DNA from: CAMEON01 sp045531965
GTDB lineage: Bacteria; Bacillota; Clostridia; Oscillospirales; CAG-272
Assembly (NCBI GenBank): GCA_045531965.1
Contig: JAZSFA010000045.1
Coordinates: 26,004-90,003 of the forward strand
DNA: 64,000 nt
Direction of reading: 5' to 3'
Under the pieces are notes generated by a model that was not told where the DNA came from, made no database searches, and worked only from the letters and a program-made list of their open reading frames with translations. Each line of letters begins with the position of its first letter. The first letter of the stretch is position 1. Positions 1 to 8,513 of this stretch are shown piece by piece. A program made the translations under genes and the position numbers.

Positions 1-558
1 TCTTTTGTTTTTGATTTGCGCGGGAATCCGGGAGGGCTGCTTACCTCTGTGGTGGACGTGCTGACCTTCTTTTTGAACGAAGGGGACGTTATCCTTACCG
101 CCAAGGATAAGTATGACCGGGTGGAGACCATCAAGGTTGGCTCTCCTGACGATAAGGGTATGTTGACCAGCGGTTTGGGGACACTGACTGCCGAAGATAT
201 CGGTAAGTATAAGGACTTGAATTTTACGGTTCTGGTCAATGAATATTCCGCCTCTGCCGCCGAACTCTTTACGGCAAACATCCGTGATTATCAACTGGGA
301 AAAATCGTGGGCACGACGACGTATGGAAAAGGCTCTATGCAGACGACCTACCCGCTGTCCTACTATGGGTTTGATGGCGCGATCAAGCTGACTGTCAAGT
401 TCTATTTCCCTCCCTGCGGAGAAGGCTATGACGGTATTGGCATTATTCCCGATCACGTTGTAGAGCTTTCAGAGGAGGCGAAGAAGGTTAATATCAATAT
501 TCTACCTCATGAAAAAGACAATCAATTGCAAGAAGCCATCAAACATTTGAAACCTTAA
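1..558 (+). CDS. S41 carboxyl-terminal processing peptidase, C-terminal part
   Basis: The reading frame is open from the first base, so the N-terminus, with any signal peptide and PDZ domain, lies outside the window. The visible 185 residues begin with the family hallmark DLRGNPGG. They continue with the catalytic serine region NEYSASAAEL and the general-base lysine in GTTTYGKGSMQT, which form the Ser-Lys dyad of CtpA/Prc proteases. The end, with the GIGIIPD segment, is also typical. These enzymes cut extracytoplasmic proteins near the C-terminus. The gene stops 35 bp before greA. The family call is firm; the substrate cannot be inferred. Confidence 0.9.
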   Translation, partial: SFVFDLRGNPGGLLTSVVDVLTFFLNEGDVILTAKDKYDRVETIKVGSPDDKGMLTSGLGTLTAEDIGKYKDLNFTVLVNEYSASAAELFTANIRDYQLGKIVGTTTYGKGSMQTTYPLSYYGFDGAIKLTVKFYFPPCGEGYDGIGIIPDHVVELSEEAKKVNINILPHEKDNQLQEAIKHLKP

Positions 559-593
559 AATTCATTTATATCGCTATACAAAGGAGAATTATC

Positions 594-1085
594 ATGCCTG
601 AGAATAAGCAAATGTATACACCCCAAGGTTACCAGGAATTGGTTGACGAGCTGGAATATCTGCGGGGCAAACGAAGAGAAGAGATCCGTGAGCAGATTGC
701 TATCGCCAGAGGTTTCGGTGACCTTTCCGAGAACGCGGAATATGATGAGGCAAGAAACGAACAGGCGAAGGTAGAAGCTCGAATTAAGGAACTGGAATCT
801 TTGGTAGAAAACGCTATCGTGGTAGACGAGAACGTACTGGATGCCAGCATCGTCAGTTTGGGGTCGGTGGTTCATCTTCATGATGACGATGAAGACGAGG
901 ACCTGGTATACTATATCGTCGGTTCCAACGAAGTATCCCCCATTGAGCATAAGATTTCGGATATGTCTCCCATCGGTCATGCCCTCATGGGCAAACGCAA
1001 GGGCGACAAGGTTGTGGTCGAAGTTCCCATGGGCGAGCTTCACTTTACCGTAACCGAGGTCGATCGCGCCAATAAGAAGGACTGA
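594..1085 (+). CDS. greA: Transcription elongation factor GreA
   Basis: The 163-residue product matches the normal GreA length. An N-terminal antiparallel coiled coil (about residues 8-75) carries the acidic tip around LSENAEYDEAR, which reaches into the RNA polymerase secondary channel and stimulates cleavage of backtracked RNA. A C-terminal FKBP-like domain with the PIGHALMGKRKGD segment follows. The ATG is preceded by AAGGAGA at 8 bp. It follows the protease gene with a short gap and is followed by a long-range inverted repeat that may end transcription. Confidence 0.96.
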   Translation: MPENKQMYTPQGYQELVDELEYLRGKRREEIREQIAIARGFGDLSENAEYDEARNEQAKVEARIKELESLVENAIVVDENVLDASIVSLGSVVHLHDDDEDEDLVYYIVGSNEVSPIEHKISDMSPIGHALMGKRKGDKVVVEVPMGELHFTVTEVDRANKKD

Positions 1086-1100
1086 TTATAGCTAAATATC

Positions 1101-1175
1101 AACGGCTGTCATCCATGGAGGTGTCGGTAAACCGTTAGGGTGATCGATGCGTTGTCATAGGACAGCCGTTTTTTG
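1101..1175 (+). terminator. Inverted repeat with U tract downstream of greA
   Basis: The 10-base arms AACGGCTGTC (1101-1110) and GACAGCCGTT (1161-1170) are perfectly complementary, and the second is followed by TTTT. The loop is 50 nt, unusually long for an intrinsic terminator. The 5' part of the left arm (AACGG) could instead pair with CCGTT near 1131-1136, giving a mutually exclusive fold. It is either a terminator with an internal hairpin or an attenuator for the next gene. Confidence 0.55.
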
Positions 1176-1196
1176 ATGCGGGAAGGAAAGTTTTTT

Positions 1197-1964
1197 ATGC
1201 AATCGGATAATCAAAATTTTCAAGATCCTCGTGATGAAAAGCCGGAAGCGGAGCTACACCTTGAAGAGAGCCCTTTTCTCAAATGGTTGGATAACTATTG
1301 GTATCACTATAAGTGGCGCACGCTGATCATTGCGTTTTTTGCTCTTATTGCCATCATCGTTACTGTGCAATTGATCAATCGTCCCAAGTATGATGTAACG
1401 CTGGTCTGTGGAAGCACGTACCGCATGAATGCTTCGGAGCACGTGGCGTTTGAAAAAGCGGTAGAGAAATTCATCCCTGAGGATTTTGACGGTGACGGAG
1501 AGAAATCCGCCAATATTTTGGTCTATGAAATTTTTTCTGACAGTGAATACCTGGAAGCTCTGTCCTATGCGGAAGCTGAAAGTATGGAATTTGCTATCAA
1601 TGCGAAATATAATGCTGATGAACTACAGAATTTCTCCCAGTACGCCATGATGGGGGAATCCTATGTCTTTCTTATCAGTGAATATTTATATGATCAACTG
1701 AGAGCGGGTGACCGACTGTTGCCTGTCAGCGACTTATATGGTGACGAACCGCTACCGACGGGAATCACCGAGGATGGATATGGTGTTTATCTCAAAGACA
1801 CACATTTTTATCAGTATACCCCTGATATTCAGGCGATGCCTGACGATTTGATCCTCTGTATTTTACGAAAAGCGGCGTTCAAAGACAGTGGCAGTGATGA
1901 GATGAAGTATGCCCGCTATGAAGCCTTTTTCAGATCCATTGTGGATTATCGTGTCAAAGAATAA
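1197..1964 (+). CDS. Single-pass membrane protein of unknown function
   Basis: I do not recognise a family. The 255-residue product has an acidic N-terminal cytoplasmic segment, a WYHYKWR patch and one clear hydrophobic helix at about residues 43-62. A soluble domain of about 190 residues, presumably extracytoplasmic, follows. The ATG at 1197 is chosen because GGAAGG sits 10 bp upstream; an in-frame ATG at 1176 lies almost on the U tract of the preceding terminator. Small membrane-anchored proteins of this layout are common in Clostridia. Nothing in the neighbours (greA, an EamA exporter) fixes its role. Confidence 0.8.
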   Translation: MQSDNQNFQDPRDEKPEAELHLEESPFLKWLDNYWYHYKWRTLIIAFFALIAIIVTVQLINRPKYDVTLVCGSTYRMNASEHVAFEKAVEKFIPEDFDGDGEKSANILVYEIFSDSEYLEALSYAEAESMEFAINAKYNADELQNFSQYAMMGESYVFLISEYLYDQLRAGDRLLPVSDLYGDEPLPTGITEDGYGVYLKDTHFYQYTPDIQAMPDDLILCILRKAAFKDSGSDEMKYARYEAFFRSIVDYRVKE

Positions 1965-2005
1965 CCATACTAATATGACAGTCAAGAAAAAGGAGTAAGT
2001 GCCGT

Positions 2006-2971
2006 GTGGAGCAAATAAAAAAAGGCTTTTCGGGTGTAATCATCCTTTTGGTTACCGCGATGATTTGGGGATTTTCCTTCGTTGGTCAGGTACTGGGAAG
2101 CGACCATCTGCCCCCATTTGGGTTTAATGCTTTGCGATTTTTCTTGGGCGGGGTGACAATGCTCCCTTTGTGTTTTTTTGCTGAGACGAGAAAAAATCTG
2201 CTCGGCGCAAGCAAGGAAGTCCGGAAGCGCAAGCACCGTATAACGCTACTGAGCGCTCTGCTGGCGGGATGTGCACTTTTTGCCGCCTCGACCTTGCAAC
2301 AATGTGGTATTACTATGACCCGAGATCCCGGTAAAGCAGGCTTTATTACAGGGCTTTATACTGTGCTGACACCTGTGGCATATTGGTTGATCTTCAAGAA
2401 AAAATCCTCGTGGAATGTTTGGACGGGGTGTATTTTGGCCGCTGTAGGGCTTTATATGATCTGCCTAAAAGAGAATTTTACACCGTATGTAGGCGTGGGC
2501 GAGCTGTTGATTTTGGGCGGCGCTTTTATGTGGACCGCACATATCCTGATCGTAGATCATTTTGTCGGCAAGGTGTATGCCCTTCGTTTCTCCATGCTTC
2601 AGTATATTGTCAGTGGTGGATTGTCTCTGCTGGTCTCTTTGCTTTCAGAAACAATGACATGGGACGGTGTCCAAAACAGCGTGGGTGCGTTGTTTGTTTG
2701 TGGTGTTCTCTCGGTGGGCGTGGCATTTACCCTTCAAACCGTGGGACAACGAAGGGTTCCTCCTGCGCCCGCTGCTATTATTCTCTCGACGGAAGCTGTA
2801 TTTGCCACGGTGGGGGGTGTGTTCTGGAACCTGGTCGCCCCGGCGCATTTGCATGTCGATCAGACCCTGTCTGTGCTTGGATTTGTTGGATGTGGACTGA
2901 TGTTTGCAGGGATCATTCTTTCTCAAATCAGATTTAAACCTCCCAAAGACACAACCTCACCGTCTTTATGA
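2006..2971 (+). CDS. EamA-family (drug/metabolite transporter) permease
   Basis: The 321-residue protein is very hydrophobic, with about ten predicted helices in two EamA repeats. Landmarks are AMIWGFSFVGQVLG in helix 1, FNALRFFLGG, and in the second half a conserved-looking AIILSTEAVFATVGG. The start is a GTG preceded by AAAGGAG. The next gene begins 13 bp after the stop, so it probably shares an mRNA with the two glycosidases. The context could suggest export or import of a sugar-related metabolite, but EamA substrates cannot be read from sequence. Confidence 0.88.
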   Translation: MEQIKKGFSGVIILLVTAMIWGFSFVGQVLGSDHLPPFGFNALRFFLGGVTMLPLCFFAETRKNLLGASKEVRKRKHRITLLSALLAGCALFAASTLQQCGITMTRDPGKAGFITGLYTVLTPVAYWLIFKKKSSWNVWTGCILAAVGLYMICLKENFTPYVGVGELLILGGAFMWTAHILIVDHFVGKVYALRFSMLQYIVSGGLSLLVSLLSETMTWDGVQNSVGALFVCGVLSVGVAFTLQTVGQRRVPPAPAAIILSTEAVFATVGGVFWNLVAPAHLHVDQTLSVLGFVGCGLMFAGIILSQIRFKPPKDTTSPSL

Positions 2972-2984
2972 AAGGAGCGCACGT

Positions 2985-4862
2985 ATGACCTCTCTGATCA
3001 ATACCGAAGGGGTATTTATGGTTGGAAATGGTAGCGTAGCCATGAGTGGGGAAGGGGCGGATATCATACAGATCTTTGCGCCCTGCTACTCACTCCCCAG
3101 TGTGTTGACACTCCGACTGAAACAGCCGGATATCGCGGCAATCAACCATCGTATCCGTGGTTCAGCTGCCTACGTTACCTATTTAAAAAATATGCAAACC
3201 GGAACGGTTCTCGGTGAAATGATCGACTACACGCATCCGCATTTGCCGATTTTTATCCGCCGTTTATCGTTACATGTCCCTGTGACTTTTGACATGGACT
3301 CCTCTTTCCTGAAAGCGGAAACATCGATGCTTTCGGAGCATAAAGCCCTTTCTTTTCTTTTTGAGATTCCTGAGGGGACTCCTGTTTTTTCAAAAGCCAA
3401 AACGGATAAGGAGACCTACTGTCAGCTTCTGTTGTCTCCACATTGTACCGTTGTTGACAAAAACATCACTTTCCCGGCGGGTACTTCGGATCTTTTGTTT
3501 GTGGGTGGTGATTACGGTCCGCAGGGCAGGGAAAGCTTTGCCAGTTGTATGGCACTTTCAAAGCAGGCACTTTCTTTGGATCTTCCGACAGTTTTGGAGG
3601 CATTTCATACGCATTGGCGCAATATATTTGAACGTATCACCGTGGATCGAAAAGCTCTGTCTAACCTACCCGACGCGGAAGAACTGACGGAAGCTGTTGC
3701 TGTTGCTTTACTCACTCAAACCTCAAAAGAGGGTGGTGTTCTTGCGGGAACGTTTTACCATTTGGCATATGGGCGAGATATGTATGGCGTGTTTCGTGGG
3801 TATATGGCTTTGGGACTTTATGATGTTGCTCGTCGGATGGTGTCCTACATGGCAAGTGTTTACCGAGAAAAGGGTTTTATGCCCAATGCATCGGGGATGG
3901 GTATGTCCTGCTCCCACCGTCATGAGAATGATGACGTAGAGCAAACAGGCTATTATCTCTTGGAACTTTTAGACTATGTTGAAGCTACTCAAGATTTGGC
4001 GTTTTTTCAAAAGCATTGGGATTATGCTTGCTTCTTGATGAAAGCACAAGAGGCACAGTTGGCTGGTGGAATGATTCCTTTCAATGGAGACGAGACGTAT
4101 ATTGCGGGCGGAATTTTTCCACGAAGTGGGATCGACCACGGCTCTATGGAGGCAACCGCGCTTTACATCGGCTCTGTGAGCCGCTGTTTAGATATGGCTG
4201 CGACCTGCGGACTTTTGAAAGAAGATGAGATAAGTACCCACCGCGCGCTTTTGTTGGATGCTCAAGAAAAATTTGCCGAAAATTTCTTGGATGGAGATAA
4301 AGTTTATATCAATCAACCCAACCGTGTAGAAAGGGCAAACCTGCCAATGTATCGGCATGGCGTGTGCCATCACTGTTTGCACATGACACATCTGATCAGA
4401 ACTCCGGAGGGAGGTTATCTCTGTGCCGGCTGTTACGGAAAAACCTCTGCGCCTGTAGATCGGCAACGCTACAGCACCGACTGTGCTCTTTGGATGTCGG
4501 TTTTTACAGGAAATCGCCTTCTGCCTGAAAATGTGGTTCGTTCGGCTCTCGTCCAAACGATTGAACGCTTACGTAGCGAAAACTTTGGTAAAGAGGATTC
4601 TCAAAACACCGTAGGGTATGAATTGGGGGTAGTTCTGTATGCGATTGCCGAATATATGTACCCCGAAGAATTAACGGCTTATGATGATATTTTAAGAGAA
4701 CTGCTTCAAGACCGTGTCAAGGGCATGGTCTGGACAGAGTATTATCAAAACGGTCAGCCCAGCGCCGCCTCTTGTCCCTATAGACCGTGGGAAAGCGGCA
4801 TGAACCTAACAAGCATATTGAAGTATTTACAAGCATTATATCATAAAGGAGACAGACCATGA
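2985..4862 (+). CDS. Six-hairpin (alpha/alpha)6 glycosidase with an embedded Cys4 cluster
   Basis: The 625-residue protein has an N-terminal beta-rich region and, from about residue 230, an all-helical region with segments such as YGRDMYGVFRGY, HRHENDDVEQTGYY and GIDHGSMEATALY. This layout is typical of (alpha/alpha)6 glycosidases. The exact GH family is not clear. Residues C461-x2-C464-x15-C480-x2-C483 form a zinc-ribbon-like Cys4 set inside the catalytic half, which is unusual. The ATG has AAAGGAG 7 bp upstream. Its stop overlaps the next start as ATGA, so it is translationally coupled to the GH36 enzyme and the two probably act on the same oligosaccharide. No signal peptide is seen, so it acts in the cytoplasm. 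Confidence 0.72.
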   Translation: MTSLINTEGVFMVGNGSVAMSGEGADIIQIFAPCYSLPSVLTLRLKQPDIAAINHRIRGSAAYVTYLKNMQTGTVLGEMIDYTHPHLPIFIRRLSLHVPVTFDMDSSFLKAETSMLSEHKALSFLFEIPEGTPVFSKAKTDKETYCQLLLSPHCTVVDKNITFPAGTSDLLFVGGDYGPQGRESFASCMALSKQALSLDLPTVLEAFHTHWRNIFERITVDRKALSNLPDAEELTEAVAVALLTQTSKEGGVLAGTFYHLAYGRDMYGVFRGYMALGLYDVARRMVSYMASVYREKGFMPNASGMGMSCSHRHENDDVEQTGYYLLELLDYVEATQDLAFFQKHWDYACFLMKAQEAQLAGGMIPFNGDETYIAGGIFPRSGIDHGSMEATALYIGSVSRCLDMAATCGLLKEDEISTHRALLLDAQEKFAENFLDGDKVYINQPNRVERANLPMYRHGVCHHCLHMTHLIRTPEGGYLCAGCYGKTSAPVDRQRYSTDCALWMSVFTGNRLLPENVVRSALVQTIERLRSENFGKEDSQNTVGYELGVVLYAIAEYMYPEELTAYDDILRELLQDRVKGMVWTEYYQNGQPSAASCPYRPWESGMNLTSILKYLQALYHKGDRP

Positions 4863-6949
4863 CCAGCCAAAGCCCCTCTTTTCATGTTAGTTTTAATTGC
4901 GATAGATGCGAGATTTATAACAACGATAATGGCATTGCGTCCTCTGCCCGTCTTATCGCCGAAGGAGAATCCCCAAAGCTTCCGGGCACCTTACATACAG
5001 GACAGAAAACCTTCGTGCGTTGGGCTATAGACCAGTATAGCGCGGAGATAACTGAAACAAAAACGATGTATCCTGAGGCGGGCATTTCAGCTATCCGTCA
5101 AGCGACCACGGTGTACAATGGCGGTGACGCTCCCCTTCTTGTGGATACCTTATCCTCTGCCTTTGTCTCTCACATCGGTGAGGGAGGAAAACTGTGGTAT
5201 CAAAAACGTTTCCGCCTGTATTATGCCCAGTCATGCTGGCAGGGTGAAGCCCAATGGACGTCGGATTACGTGGAGAATCTGGGTGTTTACGGGACGTATA
5301 ATCATGGAAATCAAGGCACGTTCCGCCTGTCTTCCGTCGGCTCATGGACCACGGGGCATCTCCATCCCTTGATGGTGCTGGTTGACGAAGCGGAAGGAGA
5401 AGCATGGTATTTTGAGATCCATTCACCTGCCAGCTGGTACATGGAGGTGAGTGCCGAAGGTTATCAGGATCGCTCCTACCTTTGTGTATTCATGTCTGCG
5501 GCATATGAAAAGAATGATGGCTGGTTCGTCAGCCTTTCGCCGGGGCAGTCCTATACCACGCGCACCGCCGTATGGGGGCGTGTTAAGGGCGGATTTGAAG
5601 AGGCGATTGCAGAACTGACACTCTACAAACGCCTGACCTTCCGAACAGAGTTTCCCGACGGTGTTGTCCCGCTGTGTTTTAATGACTATATGAACTGTCT
5701 TTGGGCACAACCAACCCGAGACCGTTTGCTACCGCTGATCAAATCTGCCGCAGAAATGGGCTGCGAGATCTTCTGCATTGATGCGGGATGGTTTGGAAAC
5801 AAAGATGTAAATCATTGGAGCGAAACCTTGGGTGATTGGATCGCTGATGACCGTCTCTTTGGAGAGGGAGGTTTGCAAGGTGTTCTTGACGAGATCAAAG
5901 CCCATGGCATGAAACCCGGTGTTTGGCTGGAAATTGAGTCGGTACATATGCTTTCTGAATTTGCCCAAGCGCATCCCGAGGCTCTTTTGCGCCGTCATGG
6001 ATGTCCCATTGGTAACCCTACATCTTCTATGGACTTCCGCCGACCCATTGTGAGAGAACACCTCATGAAGGTCTTCGATCGGCTGTACGCTATGGGTGTA
6101 CGGTTTGTCAAAAATGACTATAACCACACGGTTGGTCATATGTGTGATTCTTTGGACGGAAAAACCTGCTCTGTTGTAGAAATGCGCGCTCATACCAAAG
6201 CGTTTCTCACTTTTATTGAAGAAGTCATTAAAACGCATCCCGGTTTTATGATCGAAAATTGCGGCTCGGGCGCTATGCGTTGCGACCATGCTACGCTTTC
6301 AAGATTCCACGTGCAGTCCACCTCGGATCAGGAGTATTACGACCGCTATCCCTCCATCATTCAGGGCATGGTCGCTTGTATGCCTCCCGAACGAGCCGGT
6401 ATCTGGGCATATCCTTATCCCATGGATTTTCATCATATGCCTGCTCACAGTGACGTCTTGCCTTTGCCCGATTCGGCATACTTGAAAACCATTTCGGATC
6501 CGTGGCAGACTGTTTTCAATATGGTTAACGGTATGATGGGGTGCTTCTATATGTCCGGTCGCCCGCCTTACGCTGATGAGGCAGGGAAACAGCTGATCAA
6601 AAACGCTGTTGATCTCTATAAGAAGAATCGTAAGATCCTTATGTCAGCCGTCCCCGTGTATCCTATGGGACTTTCTCGATTGGATGATGTTGGTTTTACC
6701 TCACTGGGGCTTTTGAACAAATCGGAGGGCAAGCTTCTTTTGGCTGTATGGCGCATGAGATGTCATCATCTCTCTGTTACCTTGGATTTGACCAAGTACC
6801 TGAACGAGGGGGCGCACTTGCAGGCTGCTTATCCAACACTTGACGGATTTGAGGCTGTATTGTCTGAAGGTGTATTGAAGGTCACTTTCCCTGAAGGAAA
6901 CGAGGTTAATCAAGGGAACTGCGCCACGTATTTGGAGATCAATCTGTAA
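4859..6949 (+). CDS. GH36 alpha-galactosidase (melibiase family)
   Basis: The 696-residue enzyme has the GH36 order: an N-terminal beta-sandwich, a TIM barrel beginning around residue 285, and a C-terminal beta domain. The barrel shows CIDAGWFG (Asp308 in the substrate pocket), FVKNDYN with the probable nucleophile Asp420, and IENCGSGAMRCDH with the probable acid/base Asp476. GH36 retaining enzymes remove alpha-1,6-linked galactose from melibiose and raffinose-type sugars. The motifs differ a little from classical KWDMNR and SGGGRFD, so another alpha-galactoside or alpha-N-acetylgalactosaminide is possible. No signal peptide is present. A strong terminator follows. Confidence 0.88.
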   Translation: MTSQSPSFHVSFNCDRCEIYNNDNGIASSARLIAEGESPKLPGTLHTGQKTFVRWAIDQYSAEITETKTMYPEAGISAIRQATTVYNGGDAPLLVDTLSSAFVSHIGEGGKLWYQKRFRLYYAQSCWQGEAQWTSDYVENLGVYGTYNHGNQGTFRLSSVGSWTTGHLHPLMVLVDEAEGEAWYFEIHSPASWYMEVSAEGYQDRSYLCVFMSAAYEKNDGWFVSLSPGQSYTTRTAVWGRVKGGFEEAIAELTLYKRLTFRTEFPDGVVPLCFNDYMNCLWAQPTRDRLLPLIKSAAEMGCEIFCIDAGWFGNKDVNHWSETLGDWIADDRLFGEGGLQGVLDEIKAHGMKPGVWLEIESVHMLSEFAQAHPEALLRRHGCPIGNPTSSMDFRRPIVREHLMKVFDRLYAMGVRFVKNDYNHTVGHMCDSLDGKTCSVVEMRAHTKAFLTFIEEVIKTHPGFMIENCGSGAMRCDHATLSRFHVQSTSDQEYYDRYPSIIQGMVACMPPERAGIWAYPYPMDFHHMPAHSDVLPLPDSAYLKTISDPWQTVFNMVNGMMGCFYMSGRPPYADEAGKQLIKNAVDLYKKNRKILMSAVPVYPMGLSRLDDVGFTSLGLLNKSEGKLLLAVWRMRCHHLSVTLDLTKYLNEGAHLQAAYPTLDGFEAVLSEGVLKVTFPEGNEVNQGNCATYLEINL

Positions 6950-6956
6950 AAAATAA

Positions 6957-6993
6957 ACGTCCCGCGAAAGTGTTTCTTTCGTGGGACGTTTTT
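6957..6993 (+). terminator. Intrinsic terminator of the glycosidase operon
   Basis: The arms ACGTCCCGCGAAAG and CTTTCGTGGGACGT (one G-T wobble) flank a 5-nt loop and are followed by a T run. It lies 8 bp after the GH36 stop. Confidence 0.92.
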
Positions 6994-7000
6994 GTGATGA

Positions 7001-7030
7001 AATAAAAAATTCGCCCCGAAGGACGAATTT
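7001..7030 (-). terminator. Intrinsic terminator of rplJ-rplL
   Basis: Read on the minus strand, AAATTCG-TCC-TTCG-GGG-CGAATTT forms a stem with a UUCG tetraloop followed by TTTTTT. It faces the glycosidase terminator from the opposite strand, so the two operons converge here. Confidence 0.88.
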
Positions 7031-7107
7031 CTTATACAGCAGGTTTTGTTTTTTGGTGTGTGCGGAGGCTTTGTAAAGCCCCCGCACGATTTGCCTGGTG
7101 GCGAAAA

Positions 7108-7488
7108 TTACTTGATTTCGACAGAAGCGCCAGCCTCTTCGAGCTGAGCCTTGATCTTGTCGGCTTCGTCCTTGGAAACGCCTTCCTTGACAGCCTTGGG
7201 GCAACCCTCAACCATCTCCTTAGCTTCCTTCAGACCCAGACCGGTGATCTCGCGAACGACCTTGATAACGTTCAGCTTCTTGTCGCCGAAACCGGTCATG
7301 ATAACGTCGAACTCGGTCTTCTCCTCAGCAACGGGAGCAGCAGCACCGGCAGCAGCACCGGCAACAGCAACGGGAGCAGCAGCAGATACGCCGAACTCCT
7401 CCTCAACGGCCTTAACCAGCTCGTTGAGCTCAAGAATAGAAAGAGACTTGATCTCTTCAACAATAGCAATAATCTTTTCGCTTGCCAT
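7108..7488 (-). CDS. rplL: 50S ribosomal protein L7/L12
   Basis: The 126-residue protein is the stalk protein that recruits translation GTPases. It has the N-terminal dimerisation helix, an Ala/Gly/Val-rich hinge at about residues 38-55, and the C-terminal domain with GLGLKEAKEMVE and a final GASVEIK. The ATG giving MASEKI is chosen over upstream in-frame codons because AGGAGG lies 8 bp before it. It lies 141 bp downstream of rplJ in the usual L10-L12 operon order. The C-rich, Lys-AAG codon choice resembles other highly expressed genes here. Confidence 0.97.
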   Translation of the reverse strand: MASEKIIAIVEEIKSLSILELNELVKAVEEEFGVSAAAPVAVAGAAAGAAAPVAEEKTEFDVIMTGFGDKKLNVIKVVREITGLGLKEAKEMVEGCPKAVKEGVSKDEADKIKAQLEEAGASVEIK

Positions 7489-7586
7489 TTTAGTATTCCT
7501 CCTAAATGAATGAATAGTTTTTGTGTAGGCAGGCTGCATCAGCCTTGCCGTTTGAATGGTTTACTTGTTTAAAGTAAAGGGCAGAG

Positions 7587-7602
7587 CGGCTTTATAAAGC
7601 CG
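7587..7602 (-). other. Palindromic hairpin between rplJ and rplL
   Basis: CGGCTTTATAAAGCCG is a perfect 16-base palindrome in the 141-bp rplJ-rplL gap. It lacks a U tract. It could be an RNA processing or partial-termination site tuning the L12:L10 ratio, but this is inference. Confidence 0.4.
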
Positions 7603-7629
7603 TCGGCAACTCAGGCAGACTTAAACGAA

Positions 7630-8184
7630 TTAAGCCTCTGCGGGAGCCTCTGCAGGAGCCTCGGTAGCCTCGGCGGGAGCAGCTTCGCCCTCCTCCAGCT
7701 TTTCGGCAACGGCCTTGATAGCGTATGCGAACTTGTAAACAGGAGACTGGATGCTGCCCAAGAACTTGGCGATGAGGACTTCCTTGGAAGGAATGTCAGC
7801 CAGTTCCATGACACCAGCATTGTCCAAAACCTGTCCGTCCACATAGCCGGCCAAAACCTTGAAGGACTCGATCTTCTGATCATATTCCTTCAGAATCTTT
7901 GCAGCAACGATGGGGTCATTCTCGCTGATGGCGATAGCGGTCATACCCTCAAGAACGTTCTTGAGTTCACCGTAGCCGCACATCTCGCAAGCACGGCCGG
8001 TCATGGTGTTCTTAACGACCATGTACTTAACGCCTGCCTCACGAAGAGCCTTACGCATGGCGGTGTCGTTATCAACGGTGATACCCTGATAGTTGACGAT
8101 AACGCCTGCGGAGGAACCCTTGATCAGCTCAGCCAGCTCAGCGACCTGCTTCTGCTTTTGTTCCAGAATTGCAATACTAGGCAT
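7630..8184 (-). CDS. rplJ: 50S ribosomal protein L10
   Basis: The 184-residue L10 forms the base of the ribosomal stalk and binds L12 dimers through its C-terminal helix. The N-terminal RNA-binding region shows EQKQKQVAELAELIKGS and VVKNTMTGRACE. The C-terminus is Ala/Glu-rich. The start ATG has GGAGGTG on the minus strand 12 bp upstream. A long 5' UTR with L10-leader features precedes it. rplK and rplA, often adjacent, are absent here. Confidence 0.96.
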   Translation of the reverse strand: MPSIAILEQKQKQVAELAELIKGSSAGVIVNYQGITVDNDTAMRKALREAGVKYMVVKNTMTGRACEMCGYGELKNVLEGMTAIAISENDPIVAAKILKEYDQKIESFKVLAGYVDGQVLDNAGVMELADIPSKEVLIAKFLGSIQSPVYKFAYAIKAVAEKLEEGEAAPAEATEAPAEAPAEA

Positions 8185-8201
8185 TTTGTTTTTCACCTCC
8201 C

Positions 8202-8406
8202 AGTGTGAAGAATGGTGCGTAAAAACGCAAAAAAAGAAATCCTTCTCCCGCAAGCCTGCGCCCCCGAAGAAAGACCTCACAAAAACCGCCGCAAAATTGC
8301 GACTTTCTCTATATGATCTCCTCGGCAGGGAAGCAGAACTTTTACGGGAACCTGCTGTCTTTGGATAATTTTGTTACCTACAAGGCAAACTGCCTCTTGT
8401 AACCAC
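8202..8406 (-). promoter_or_regulatory. Ribosomal protein L10 leader RNA
   Basis: The untranslated leader runs about 200 nt from the promoter to rplJ. On the minus strand it holds CCAAAGACAGCAGG (8351-8364) and CCTGCCGAGG (8320-8329), the conserved and mutually pairing segments of the L10 leader that binds L10-L12 and represses the operon. A CGCAA/TTGCG stem followed by GCGGTTTTTG (8281-8303) could be the attenuating terminator. Identification is by motif and position. Confidence 0.8.
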
Positions 8407-8412
8407 TCGCTT

Positions 8413-8441
8413 ATTATATCATACGGCGGTTAATTTGTCAA
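8413..8441 (-). promoter_or_regulatory. Sigma-A promoter of rplJ-rplL
   Basis: On the minus strand, TTGACA (8436-8441) and TATAAT (8413-8418) are separated by exactly 17 bp. Both boxes are perfect consensus. Confidence 0.93.
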
Positions 8442-8513
8442 GAGGCAGTTTTAAAAAATATTCGTGAAAAAATGTGAAATTTACGAGAGCCGATTGTGTA
8501 AATAGCACAAAAA

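Noticed and set aside
7042..7092. GTGCGG..CCGCAC hairpin downstream of rplL as terminator
   Set aside because: On the minus strand it is followed by A-rich, not U-rich, sequence; the UUCG hairpin at 7001-7030 is the better terminator.
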